From the NCBI GenBank assembly GCA_944472155.2, contig OX235279.1:136062920-136126919 (forward strand): a stretch of DNA of 64,000 nt, given 5' to 3'. The notes under the pieces are model-generated. The model did not search any database, was not told where the DNA came from, and saw only the letters and a program-made list of their open reading frames with translations. Below, in pieces: positions 1 to 10,188 of this stretch (position 1 is the first letter of the stretch; each line of letters opens with the position of its first letter). This DNA is from Trichobilharzia szidati (lineage: Eukaryota > Platyhelminthes > Trematoda > Strigeidida > Schistosomatidae). The translations under genes were made by a program, and so were the position numbers.

Positions 1-302
1 TTCGTCTTTTTATCAATACAACGGTTGGGGTGACGGTTTTCAGCAAGCCTGGCTCTTAGGAAAGAAAATTCAGCGTGAAGGCAGTCAGAACGACAAGCCT
101 TTCTTCACGCATAGCAGAGGGAGTGAATAAGGCTTCTACTCCTGGGAATAGGCACCAACGAACTATAGAGAATAGTTAATCGTCCACTCCATCCATGTAC
201 GTGCTCGGTGGATGGATATTTTGGGAGCTGTGTTGTTGTGTGTTGTGTGGAACACACCAGGAGAAGGAATGCCTAGTTCAGATTCATTTTCTAGGGTAAA
301 TT

Positions 303-722
303 CTAAAGATGCTTGTCAAAGCATCCAACAACTCGACTAAGCTGAGTGTTTTCAAGCTTTGACATAAGACAGTGAGCCAGTAGTGGACCCAGTGGTGACT
401 CCATCGCAACACCCTCCTTCTGTCTATATATCTGGTTGTCAGAGCTAACCTGGACGTTGGATGTGCATCTGAGTGAGAGTTGTTTAAGGCAGGTTGTTGG
501 CAGCCCTAGGTCTAAACTATCTGCATCGATATAGTCGCATATATAGCAGATGGTTTCTGTGAGAGACGCATTAGTAAACAACGAGGTCACGTCTAATGAA
601 AGCATGACTTTGTCTGAGGCGTCGAAACCTCTGATACCATGAACTAGTTGAATTGTATCAGCAGTGGAAAACTTAGACACTTGCCTTCTGACTGGTTCCT
701 GCATTTCGACTAGCCATTGAGC
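303..722 (-). pseudogene. PLE RT fragment, unit 1, disrupted 3' part
   Basis: This is the downstream part of the unit's RT ORF, cut by insertion of the LTR element at 722/723. The upstream part, starting with the MNKTQL methionine at 4261, lies at 4075-4261 on the other side and reads into the LTR. It carries R69Q relative to the other units. The product is broken twice over: by the insertion, and by the deletion of the catalytic palm common to all units. Confidence 0.85.
719..722. repeat. Target site duplication GAGC (left)
   Basis: Left copy; the right copy is 4075-4078. The empty site is visible in every other satellite unit as ccattgagccatacg. Confidence 0.95.
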
Positions 723-1074
723 TTTAGGGGACGAAGGTATCGACGTTCGCGAGTTGTACGGATTATACTAACGCAAGATCTTATACCAACAACCACTATA
801 GTGTTCGTTCTTCGAGTACCAAATGGTAAAGCAAAAGACCAGATTTTGTCGTCCAAATACGATATATATTTTGGGACCAAATCGCGGGTAGGAATGAATG
901 CTTAGCTAGCTAGTAATCGTGCACGCACGTGACACGACGAAGAGCACCAAATGGCGGGGATGCTTGACCGTAAGCCTTCAGCTAAACAAGTCGACTTAAA
1001 CAGTGATGGTCAGCATCCAATGTTGAGTGATGATTGCTGTGGTTAATAATTTTGGGGAATTATTTACCGCTACA
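723..1074 (-). repeat. 3' LTR of the gypsy element
   Basis: 352 bp, the partner of 3723-4074, ending CCCCTAAA at 723 on the minus strand directly against the GAGC target copy. Confidence 0.92.
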
Positions 1075-1531
1075 GCTCACTCCCCCCCTAGTGGGTTTGT
1101 GAGGACCCTAAGACATGACCAGCCGGAAGTAAAAAAATCTCGATGGTTCCCTGATGGGTGAAAAAAATCTTCCGAGCGGCTTGATGGAGAGCCTGCTGGT
1201 CTGTCTGCCTATGCTAATAGGGTGTCTGTGCATAGCTTCCTCGGTATTTTTCATTGGATCCCGTGCTTCGTTTGTTTTCTGTCCAGTGCCCGTTGCACCT
1301 GGAAAAGAAAACAAGAATGCTGAGAACCTTGTCAAGAAAAATGTACCAAATAAGCGTTTTTTTACCAAAAAAAATATGACATGCATCTACTACACAGTAA
1401 AATAATGTAAAGTGCAAAATATCGGGAAAAAATATATATACATCTAATTTAATTTTATGTACGGTTATAGGAAAAATATCATTTACTTGTGTTAAATGAC
1501 GCAACATAAAAAAAATTGATGTGTCACTCAG
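1075..1531 (-). other. 3' untranslated region and polypurine tract of the gypsy element
   Basis: Non-coding stretch between the pol stop and the 3' LTR. Directly against the LTR (1075-1090) the minus strand reads AGGGGGGGAGTGAGC, a polypurine tract suited to plus-strand priming. The rest is AT-rich, with no protein I recognise; overlapping short ORFs look accidental. Confidence 0.75.
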
Positions 1532-2785
1532 TTATGTGAAATAGGTGTGAAGGTATTCTGGGAATCTAACGTGACGTCCAGAACGCGTTTTTTTAGAGTG
1601 ATCGACCGAAGTAGCCAGTGGGCGAATGCCCTGACAGTCAATAGTGTGACCCAGAAAATCGAGTGAGTCAACGCCTATCTGACACTTCTGTATATTGATG
1701 GTAACACCATGTTGGCGTAACCTTTCAAATGCCAAGTCCAAGTGTCTAAGGTGAGTTTCCTTATCTGGACTGGCAATGAGGCAGTCGTCTAAGTATGCGT
1801 ATACAAAGTCGAGACCGCGAAATACTTCGTTGATGAAGCGTTGGAATGTTTGGGCCGCATTCCGGAGGCCAAATGGCATACGTAGGAATTCAAAAAGTCC
1901 GAAAGGCGTGATGATAGCCGTTTTCGGAATATCTTCCGTTGCCATCGGGATTTGGTTATATGCTTTAACCAAGTCGATTTTGGAGAATATAGATGCTCCA
2001 GATAACGTTGCCGTCAAGTCGTGTATGTGAGGCAAAGGGTAGCAATCAGGAGTTGTTTTGGCGTTCACTCGCCGGTAATCACCAGTGGGTCGCCAATCGT
2101 TGCTATCCTTTTTCGGTACCATATGCAACGGGGATGCCCATGGACTATTCGATGGTCGAATGATGCCAAGGGTGAGCATATGATCGAATTCGTTTCTGGC
2201 AATTCTCAGTTTATCAGGGGCCAGTCGTCGTGCTTTAGATGTCACGGGCTGTCCTGAGGTTATGATGTGGTGCATAACATTGCTGGTTATACACGGGAGG
2301 TCGTTAGATGGGCAATTCAGTTCCGGATATTTATCAACAATCGGTTGAAAAGTTGGATCGAGGATTGCTTTCATCTTAACGATTGACAAGCTGGGGCCTA
2401 CGTAAGTTATGCCTTTGATAGACAAACTAGTAGTGTTGTCAATTAATCGTTTACGGCGGACGTCTACGAGCAAATCATGATGATTAAGTAGGTCCGTGCC
2501 AATGATGGGCATTGTGACGTCAGCGATTAGAAAAATCCACCGAATAGGTTTGCGTAAACCTACGTTCAGATAGACGTATTTCCGACCATAGGTTGCAATT
2601 GGTTTTCCATTTGCAGCCTGTAGGTTGAAGTTAGGATCCTTCTGTCGATCTGCTGCTGTAGCAGGAAGGACGCTGACTTCGGCGCCTGTGTCGACTAGAA
2701 ATCTAGTCTGGCTAATTACATCATAGATGTAAAGTAAGCGGCTAGTGCCACCGGCGACGGTTGCCGCTAACGCGTGCCGGCGGGA
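1532..2785 (-). pseudogene. pol: Deleted pol: protease and RT fused to a C-terminal tail
   Basis: The open frame overlaps the end of gag. Protease comes first, with active site [14 protein letters not shown] near 2670-2700. RT follows from Met at 2512: [16 protein letters not shown], then [14 protein letters not shown] (motif A Asp), [18 protein letters not shown], and [11 protein letters not shown] (YLDD active site), then [11 protein letters not shown]. Shortly after this the sequence changes to [13 protein letters not shown] and stops. That phrase looks like the extreme C-terminus of CsRn1-type pol, after integrase. RNase H and integrase are therefore lost by an internal in-frame deletion, and the copy cannot be autonomous. 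The junction lies at about 1585-1610. Confidence 0.85.
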
Positions 2786-3630
2786 TAGTTTCCCACAGAC
2801 TTGGAGGCTTTGCCGAAATCACAAGGTTTTCGACAACATTTCGCTTCCTTGCCATAGGTGTTGTGATACCAACACCAGTCAGGATTTTTGACAGAACGTG
2901 TGTTGGACTTAGATCGTCCACGTGCGTTTTGCCGTTGAGGGGATTTAGAACGACGATAGGAGGAATTGCTAGGCTTGTTTGACCTAAGCATCTGCTGGAC
3001 GGAGTTGATTAACTCTATCATTGCAGAATCCTTCTTCGAAGTCTGTTCGGTAACAGAGTATACTTCGGTGACTGGCCGTTTCGTTATCTCTAGAATTCTA
3101 TCTGCAGAGACAGCTAAATCATCTATGAGAACACCCTGAAGTGTCACAAGTACAGTCTGAACTGACTGTGGCAGTTTGGATAAAAATAGTTCTCTGAACA
3201 GTCCTTCATCGAACTGACTTTGGCCAATGATCTCTTTCATTCTTGCCAGCATGCTCACGGCTGACTGATCTCCTAACTCGATGTTACGAAATAACTCATC
3301 CAGACGTTGTCGATCTGTGAGAACGTTTCTCTTGAGTATGGATGCTTTTAGCAACTCGTACGAGTTACTTACCGACATCTGCAGAGTTACGCACCTGCTG
3401 AATTCCCGCGGTAGAGCGTGAATAACTGCAAGGAACTGTGAACGTTGATCAGTTATGCCATGTTCACAAAAATCAGACTCAGCAATCTGAAACCACGTTT
3501 CAGCATTATCTGGCCAATATGGTACTAGCTGGATTGTTTTGGCGGTTGAGCGTATGCGAATAACCTTGGGGCTAGGATCACTCATGACGAAAAGTATGCC
3601 GATAACAATATAGTACAAGAATAAACACAA
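2767..3630 (-). CDS. gag: Gag polyprotein of gypsy element
   Basis: 287 aa structural protein for the retrotransposon particle. The central part has the helical Gag core pattern ([13 protein letters not shown], then [16 protein letters not shown]), followed by [11 protein letters not shown]. Near the C-terminus, CWYH (Cys253-His256) with further cysteines at 265, 266 and 270 forms the CHCC-type nucleic-acid-binding motif typical of CsRn1-like elements, in place of the usual CCHC knuckle. The first 15 residues are unusually hydrophobic for Gag, so translation may really start at Met16 (position 3585, MSDPSPK). The frame is intact. Protease and pol follow in the -1 frame relative to gag and overlap its end, so pol expression would need frameshifting. 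Confidence 0.85.
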   Translation of the reverse strand: MCLFLYYIVIGILFVMSDPSPKVIRIRSTAKTIQLVPYWPDNAETWFQIAESDFCEHGITDQRSQFLAVIHALPREFSRCVTLQMSVSNSYELLKASILKRNVLTDRQRLDELFRNIELGDQSAVSMLARMKEIIGQSQFDEGLFRELFLSKLPQSVQTVLVTLQGVLIDDLAVSADRILEITKRPVTEVYSVTEQTSKKDSAMIELINSVQQMLRSNKPSNSSYRRSKSPQRQNARGRSKSNTRSVKNPDWCWYHNTYGKEAKCCRKPCDFGKASKSVGNYPAGTR

Positions 3631-3686
3631 AAAGGAACGAACTCACCGGGTTTATCTGCGTGTGAATTGAAGATGTAGTTCGTGGT

Positions 3687-3721
3687 CGGGCTCACCAGTT
3701 TAGGGGTTGACGGGCTCACCA
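3687..3721 (-). promoter_or_regulatory. Primer binding site, duplicated
   Basis: Next to the 5' LTR the minus strand reads CTGGTGAGCCCG, close to the complement of a eukaryotic tRNA-Trp 3' end (TGGTGACCCCG), the primer reported for the CsRn1 clade. The 17-bp block cgggctcaccagtttag occurs twice, at 3687-3703 and 3711-3727, so there are two candidate priming sites 24 bp apart. Confidence 0.7.
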
Positions 3722-3722
3722 G

Positions 3723-4074
3723 TTTAGAGGATGATGGTATCGACGTTCGCGAGTTGTACGGATTATACTAACGCAAGATCTTATACCAACAACCACTATA
3801 GTGTTCGTTCTTCGAGTACCAAATGGTAAAGCAAAAGACCAGATTTTGTCGTCCAAATACGATATATATTTTGGGACCAAATCGCGGGTAGGAATGAATG
3901 CTTAGCTAGCTAGTAATCGTGCACGCACGTGACACGACGAAGAGCACCAAATGGCGGGGATGCTTGACCGTAAGCCTTCAGCTAAACAAGTCGACTTAAA
4001 CAGTGATGGTCAGCATCCAATGTTGAGTGATGATTGCTGTGGTTAATAATTTTGGGGAATTATTTACCGCTACA
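3723..4074 (-). repeat. 5' LTR of the gypsy element
   Basis: 352 bp, beginning TGTAGCGG at 4074 on the minus strand. It differs from the 3' LTR at only three positions, all within 3728-3736 near its inner end. That clustering suggests a recent insertion, with the differences perhaps arising during reverse transcription rather than by age. Confidence 0.92.
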
Positions 4075-4078
4075 GAGC
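4075..4078. repeat. Target site duplication GAGC (right)
   Basis: Right copy of the 4-bp duplication, directly after the TGTAGCGG terminus of the element. Confidence 0.95.
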
Positions 4079-4375
4079 CATACGATGATAAGGGGAACCC
4101 ATCATATGCAGGATCGAACGAAGAGGTAATCCATATAAACGTGGGATTATGGAGCCGACGGGTGAGACACGCTCATGTGAATCTGAGGAGATCATTGACT
4201 CGTCTGTCATGTTTTGTAGAACATTTGTCAGTTGGTTTCCAATTAGCTGTGTTTTGTTCATTTCACTCTGGGATTTGGCGATTTTCGTCCGATCAGAGAG
4301 AATCGCTAAGATTTAGTCGACATATTCCTGGCGGTTCAGCGGAACAACGCCTCCGCCTTTATCAGGACGACTTGT
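4075..4375 (-). pseudogene. PLE RT fragment, unit 1, 5' part with DKG motif
   Basis: This is the right-hand remainder of the disrupted unit 1 RT. It starts at the GAGC target duplication and extends through the MNKTQL start (4261) to the DKG motif. In frame upstream of that methionine lies the PLE signature PDKGGGVV, separated by a TAA stop present in every unit. Confidence 0.8.
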
Positions 4376-4760
4376 GGTGGTTTCATGCTTTTCCTTCAGT
4401 TCTTTAGGCTGGTCTGGTCTGTGTAGTCTTTGGTCAACAGATTGTGAGAGGTCGGCTTTGAATTGGTAAATTGATGGCAACAATCAAGAAGAGTTGATTT
4501 GAAGTGTTGGAATCAGTGCAGCGATGCGGCTATAAGATCGAAAGTCTGGCTAGTTAAGCTGTTTTGCTTTGTAAGCTGCACTTGAGTGTGCAGTCTGTTG
4601 ACGCTGGATACGCTGTTGCAGGACTTATGACCCAGTGACGCAGTGACCGAGTGACACAGCTTGTAGCTGAGATGTCGAGAGAATGGCAGAATACTGACTG
4701 AAGACACATTTGTGGGGATCAGTGGGAAATCTCCTCTCTACTTCTACCGGCTTGAGGCTG

Positions 4761-5168
4761 TCAGTATTGTTTGTGATTGGTGAACTGAGACTGATTTTCG
4801 ATGACAATAGAGATACCATCGTCAAACTGTTGACTTTCACCAGTCGATAGTTCATGAGGACGAGGGAGCTTGTCTTTTAGACAAGTGGAGAACGACTTCC
4901 GGCTGGTGAGGGTCAAGTGGAGTTTCGCCGCAGACAACGTCTTACCCACTGATTTAGAAGGAGGATTTTCGAGCATATCTGAAGTCTGATCACCCTTAAA
5001 CTCCAGATTGACGAAGATGCTTTTCTTTGGAACTGAGTTAGTGTCGAGATTGGAATGTTTATCCTTCGTCTTTTTATCAATACAACGGTTGGGGTGACGG
5101 TTTTCAGCAAGCCTGGCTCTTAGGAAAGAAAATTCAGCGTGAAGGCAGTCAGAACGACAAGCCTTTCT
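4761..5168 (-). pseudogene. PLE linker fragment (RT to GIY-YIG), recurring in every unit
   Basis: An open frame of 135 codons without an early methionine. It begins just after a TGA and includes EFSFLRARLAEN, then VPKKSIFVNLEFKGD, then KSFSTCLKDKLPRP. This matches the segment of schistosome PLEs between the RT thumb and the GIY-YIG endonuclease; compare DLEFKGD...SSRQLI in the fragment at 57770-58027. After KLPRP the homology stops, where the endonuclease should begin. The same segment recurs at 6469-6876, 8177-8584, 9885-10292, 11593-12000, 13301-13708, 15009-15416, 16717-17124, 18425-18832, 20133-20540 and 21842-22249, plus a partial copy at 1-104. Confidence 0.75.
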
Positions 5169-6772
5169 TCACGCATAGCAGAGGGAGTGAATAAGGCTTC
5201 TACTCCTGGGAATAGGCACCAACGAACTATAGAGAATAGTTAATCGTCCACTCCATCCATGTACGTGCTCGGTGGATGGATATTTTGGGAGCTGTGTTGT
5301 TGTGTGTTGTGTGGAACACACCAGGAGAAGGAATGCCTAGTTCAGATTCATTTTCTAGGGTAAATTCTAAAGATGCTTGTCAAAGCATCCAACAACTCGA
5401 CTAAGCTGAGTGTTTTCAAGCTTTGACATAAGACAGTGAGCCAGTAGTGGACCCAGTGGTGACTCCATCGCAACACCCTCCTTCTGTCTATATATCTGGT
5501 TGTCAGAGCTAACCTGGACGTTGGATGTGCATCTGAGTGAGAGTTGTTTAAGGCAGGTTGTTGGCAGCCCTAGGTCTAAACTATCTGCATCGATATAGTC
5601 GCATATATAGCAGATGGTTTCTGTGAGAGACGCATTAGTAAACAACGAGGTCACGTCTAATGAAAGCATGACTTTGTCTGAGGCGTCGAAACCTCTGATA
5701 CCATGAACTAGTTGAATTGTATCAGCAGTGGAAAACTTAGACACTTGCCTTCTGACTGGTTCCCGCATTTCGACTAGCCATTGAGCCATACGATGATAAG
5801 GGGAACCCATCATATGCAGGATCGAACGAAGAGGTAATCCATATAAACGTGGGATTATGGAGCCGACGGGTGAGACACGCTCATGTGAATCTGAGGAGAT
5901 CATTGACTCGTCTGTCATGTTTTGTAGAACATTTGTCAGTTGGTTTCCAATTAGCTGTGTTTTGTTCATTTCACTCTGGGATTTGGCGATTTTCGTCCGA
6001 TCAGAGAGAATCGCTAAGATTTAGTCGACATATTCCTGGCGGTTCAGCGGAACAACGCCTCCGCCTTTATCAGGACGACTTGTGGTGGTTTCATGCTTTT
6101 CCTTCAGTTCTTTAGGCTGGTCTGGTCTGTGTAGTCTTTGGTCAACAGATTGTGAGAGGTCGGCTTTGAATTGGTAAATTGATGGCAACAATCAAGAAGA
6201 GTTGATTTGAAGTGTTGGAATCAGTGCAGCGATGCGGCTATAAGATCGAAAGTCTGGCTAGTTAAGCTGTTTTGCTTTGTAAGCTGCACTTGAGTGTGCA
6301 GTCTGTTGACGCTGGATACGCTGTTGCAGGACTTATGACCCAGTGACGCAGTGACCGAGTGACACAGCTTGTAGCTGAGATGTCGAGAGAATGGCAGAAT
6401 ACTGACTGAAGACACATTTGTGGGGATCAGTGGGAAATCTCCTCTCTACTTCTACCGGCTTGAGGCTGTCAGTATTGTTTGTGATTGGTGAACTGAGACT
6501 GATTTTCGATGACAATAGAGATACCATCGTCAAACTGTTGACTTTCACCAGTCGATAGTTCATGAGGACGAGGGAGCTTGTCTTTTAGACAAGTGGAGAA
6601 CGACTTCCGGCTGGTGAGGGTCAAGTGGAGTTTCGCCGCAGACAACGTCTTACCCACTGATTTAGAAGGAGGATTTTCGAGCATATCTGAAGTCTGATCA
6701 CCCTTAAACTCCAGATTGACGAAGATGCTTTTCTTTGGAACTGAGTTAGTGTCGAGATTGGAATGTTTATCC
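5065..6772 (-). repeat. Satellite unit 2 (reference-like)
   Basis: 1708 bp. I saw no private variant, so it serves as the consensus for comparison. Layout on the minus strand: DKG motif near 6063-6071, RT ORF 5969-5367, foreign stretch about 5366-5169, then PLE linker from 5168 leftwards. The stretch 6100-6470 carries the PLE N-terminal region in broken frames. A short hairpin, CCATCC/GGATGG, lies around 5253-5281. Confidence 0.95.
5367..5969 (-). pseudogene. PLE reverse transcriptase fragment, unit 2 (200 aa)
   Basis: This fragment is homologous to the larger PLE protein at 41673-43280. Residues 40-66 (PRLYGLPL, then SPYHRMAQWL) match the conserved block before the RT palm. Residues 104-113 (LDVTSLFTNA) are RT motif A with its aspartate. 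Residues 164-176 (EGVAMESPLGPLL) are the next RT block, but with Glu169 where PLEs have Gly. The ORF then ends, so the YVDD catalytic motif, thumb and GIY-YIG domain are absent. The same frame extends upstream through one TAA stop to the PDKGGG motif near 6070. No working RT can come from it. A short protein is possible but unproven. Confidence 0.85.
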
Positions 6773-8480
6773 TTCGTCTTTTTATCAATACAACGGTTGG
6801 GGTGACGGTTTTCAGCAAGCCTGGCTCTTAGGAAAGAAAATTCAGCGTGAAGGCAGTCAGAACGACAAGCCTTTCTTCACGCATAGCAGAGGGAGTGAAT
6901 AAGGCTTCTACTCCTGGGAATAGGCACCAACGAACTATAGAGAATAGTTAATCGTCCACTCCATCCATGTACGTGCTCGGTGGATGGATATTTTGGGAGC
7001 TGTGTTGTTGTGTGTTGTGTGGAACACACCAGGAGAAGGAATGCCTAGTTCAGATTCATTTTCTAGGGTAAATTCTAAAGATGCTTGTCAAAGCATCCAA
7101 CAACTCGACTAAGCTGAGTGTTTTCAAGCTTTGACATAAGACAGTGAGCCAGTAGTGGACCCAGTGGTGACTCCATCGCAACACCCTCCTTCTGTCTATA
7201 TATCTGGTTGTCAGAGCTAACCTGGACGTTGGATGTGCATCTGAGTGAGAGTTGTTTAAGGCAGGTTGTTGGCAGCCCTAGGTCTAAACTATCTGCATCG
7301 ATATAGTCGCATATATAGCAGATGGTTTCTGTGAGAGACGCATTAGTAAACAACGAGGTCACGTCTAATGAAAGCATGACTTTGTCTGAGGCGTCGAAAC
7401 CTCTGATACCATGAACTAGTTGAATTGTATCAGCAGTGGAAAACTTAGACACTTGCCTTCTGACTGGTTCCCGCATTTCGACTAGCCATTGAGCCATACG
7501 ATGATAAGGGGAACCCATCATATGCAGGATCGAACGAAGAGGTAATCCATATAAACGTGGGATTATGGAGCCGACGGGTGAGACACGCTCATGTGAATCT
7601 GAGGAGATCATTGACTCGTCTGTCATGTTTTGTAGAACATTTGTCAGTTGGTTTCCAATTAGCTGTGTTTTGTTCATTTCACTCTGGGATTTGGCGATTT
7701 TCGTCCGATCAGAGAGAATCGCTAAGATTTAGTCGACATATTCCTGGCGGTTCAGCGGAACAACGCCTCCGCCTTTATCAGGACGACTTGTGGTGGTTTC
7801 ATGCTTTTCCTTCAGTTCTTTAGGCTGGTCTGGTCTGTGTAGTCTTTGGTCAACAGATTGTGAGAGGTCGGCTTTGAATTGGTAAATTGATGGCAACAAT
7901 CAAGAAGAGTTGATTTGAAGTGTTGGAATCAGTGCAGCGATGCGGCTATAAGATCGAAAGTCTGGCTAGTTAAGCTGTTTTGCTTTGTAAGCTGCACTTG
8001 AGTGTGCAGTCTGTTGACGCTGGATACGCTGTTGCAGGACTTATGACCCAGTGACGCAGTGACCGAGTGACACAGCTTGTAGCTGAGATGTCGAGAGAAT
8101 GGCAGAATACTGACTGAAGACACATTTGTGGGGATCAGTGGGAAATCTCCTCTCTACTTCTACCGGCTTGAGGCTGTCAGTATTGTTTGTGATTGGTGAA
8201 CTGAGACTGATTTTCGATGACAATAGAGATACCATCGTCAAACTGTTGACTTTCACCAGTCGATAGTTCATGAGGACGAGGGAGCTTGTCTTTTAGACAA
8301 GTGGAGAACGACTTCCGGCTGGTGAGGGTCAAGTGGAGTTTCGCCGCAGACAACGTCTTACCCACTGATTTAGAAGGAGGATTTTCGAGCATATCTGAAG
8401 TCTGATCACCCTTAAACTCCAGATTGACGAAGATGCTTTTCTTTGGAACTGAGTTAGTGTCGAGATTGGAATGTTTATCC
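6773..8480 (-). repeat. Satellite unit 3
   Basis: 1708 bp, matching unit 2 everywhere I compared. Confidence 0.95.
7075..7677 (-). pseudogene. PLE RT fragment, unit 3
   Basis: Identical at protein level to the unit 2 fragment. Confidence 0.85.
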
Positions 8481-10188
8481 TTCGTCTTTTTATCAATACA
8501 ACGGTTGGGGTGACGGTTTTCAGCAAGCCTGGCTCTTAGGAAAGAAAATTCAGCGTGAAGGCAGTCAGAACGACAAGCCTTTCTTCACGCATAGCAGAGG
8601 GAGTGAATAAGGCTTCTACTCCTGGGAATAGGCACCAACGAACTATAGAGAATAGTTAATCGTCCACTCCATCCATGTACGTGCTCGGTGGATGGATATT
8701 TTGGGAGCTGTGTTGTTGTGTGTTGTGTGGAACACACCAGGAGAAGGAATGCCTAGTTCAGATTCATTTTCTAGGGTAAATTCTAAAGATGCTTGTCAAA
8801 GCATCCAACAACTCGACTAAGCTGAGTGTTTTCAAGCTTTGACATAAGACAGTGAGCCAGTAGTGGACCCAGTGGTGACTCCATCGCAACACCCTCCTTC
8901 TGTCTATATATCTGGTTGTCAGAGCTAACCTGGACGTTGGATGTGCATCTGAGTGAGAGTTGTTTAAGGCAGGTTGTTGGCAGCCCTAGGTCTAAACTAT
9001 CTGCATCGATATAGTCGCATATATAGCAGATGGTTTCTGTGAGAGACGCATTAGTAAACAACGAGGTCACGTCTAATGAAAGCATGACTTTGTCTGAGGC
9101 GTCGAAACCTCTGATACCATGAACTAGTTGAATTGTATCAGCAGTGGAAAACTTAGACACTTGCCTTCTGACTGGTTCCCGCATTTCGACTAGCCATTGA
9201 GCCATACGATGATAAGGGGAACCCATCATATGCAGGATCGAACGAAGAGGTAATCCATATAAACGTGGGATTATGGAGCCGACGGGTGAGACACGCTCAT
9301 GTGAATCTGAGGAGATCATTGACTCGTCTGTCATGTTTTGTAGAACATTTGTCAGTTGGTTTCCAATTAGCTGTGTTTTGTTCATTTCACTCTGGGATTT
9401 GGCGATTTTCGTCCGATCAGAGAGAATCGCTAAGATTTAGTCGACATATTCCTGGCGGTTCAGCGGAACAACGCCTCCGCCTTTATCAGGACGACTTGTG
9501 GTGGTTTCATGCTTTTCCTTCAGTTCTTTAGGCTGGTCTGGTCTGTGTAGTCTTTGGTCAACAGATTGTGAGAGGTCGGCTTTGAATTGGTAAATTGATG
9601 GCAACAATCAAGAAGAGTTGATTTGAAGTGTTGGAATCAGTGCAGCGATGCGGCTATAAGATCGAAAGTCTGGCTAGTTAAGCTGTTTTGCTTTGTAAGC
9701 TGCACTTGAGTGTGCAGTCTGTTGACGCTGGATACGCTGTTGCAGGACTTATGACCCAGTGACGCAGTGACCGAGTGACACAGCTTGTAGCTGAGATGTC
9801 GAGAGAATGGCAGAATACTGACTGAAGACACATTTGTGGGGATCAGTGGGAAATCTCCTCTCTACTTCTACCGGCTTGAGGCTGTCAGTATTGTTTGTGA
9901 TTAGTGAACTGAGACTGATTTTCGATGACAATAGAGATACCATCGTCAAACTGTTGACTTTCACCAGTCGATAGTTCATGAGGACGAGGGAGCTTGTCTT
10001 TTAGACAAGTGGAGAACGACTTCCGGCTGGTGAGGGTCAAGTGGAGTTTCGCCGCAGACAACGTCTTACCCACTGATTTAGAAGGAGGATTTTCGAGCAT
10101 ATCTGAAGTCTGATCACCCTTAAACTCCAGATTGACGAAGATGCTTTTCTTTGGAACTGAGTTAGTGTCGAGATTGGAATGTTTATCC
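8481..10188 (-). repeat. Satellite unit 4
   Basis: 1708 bp. It carries the G-to-A variant at about 9903 (ttagtg rather than ttggtg), otherwise seen only in units 9, 10 and 11. Confidence 0.95.
8783..9385 (-). pseudogene. PLE RT fragment, unit 4
   Basis: Identical at protein level to the unit 2 fragment. Confidence 0.85.

Larger units (their letters stand above)
723..4074 (-). mobile_element. Ty3/gypsy LTR retrotransposon, CsRn1/Boudicca-like, internally deleted
   Basis: 3352 bp bounded by two 352-bp LTRs whose coordinates differ by exactly 3000. It sits between two copies of GAGC (719-722 and 4075-4078), while the uninterrupted units have a single GAGC at this point, so the insertion site and 4-bp duplication are certain. 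In element order (minus strand) it has the 5' LTR, a tRNA-Trp-like primer site, gag, protease, RT to just past motif YLDD, a short pol tail, a polypurine tract and the 3' LTR. RNase H and most of integrase are missing. The CHCC-type Gag motif and LTR start TGTAGCGG fit the CsRn1 clade, to which Boudicca of S. mansoni belongs. Confidence 0.93.
1..5064 (-). repeat. Satellite unit 1, interrupted by an LTR retrotransposon
   Basis: The unit body is 1-722 plus 4079-5064, with the gypsy element at 723-4074 and the second GAGC target copy at 4075-4078. A private change is T instead of C at about 700, which gives R69Q in the encoded RT fragment. Confidence 0.95.

Noticed and set aside
717..905. 62-codon plus-strand ORF near the gypsy LTR
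   Set aside because: It lies almost wholly within the 3' LTR, which is non-coding; shadow frame.
4513..5110. Overlapping 64-76 codon minus-strand ORFs repeated in every unit
   Set aside because: The PLE protein text in these stretches is spread over different frames; these ORFs are fragments or out-of-frame shadows of the PLE N-terminus and linker, not separate genes.
5849..6115. 88-codon plus-strand ORF repeated in each unit
   Set aside because: Antisense to the PLE RT frame, with no domain; its conservation only reflects array identity.
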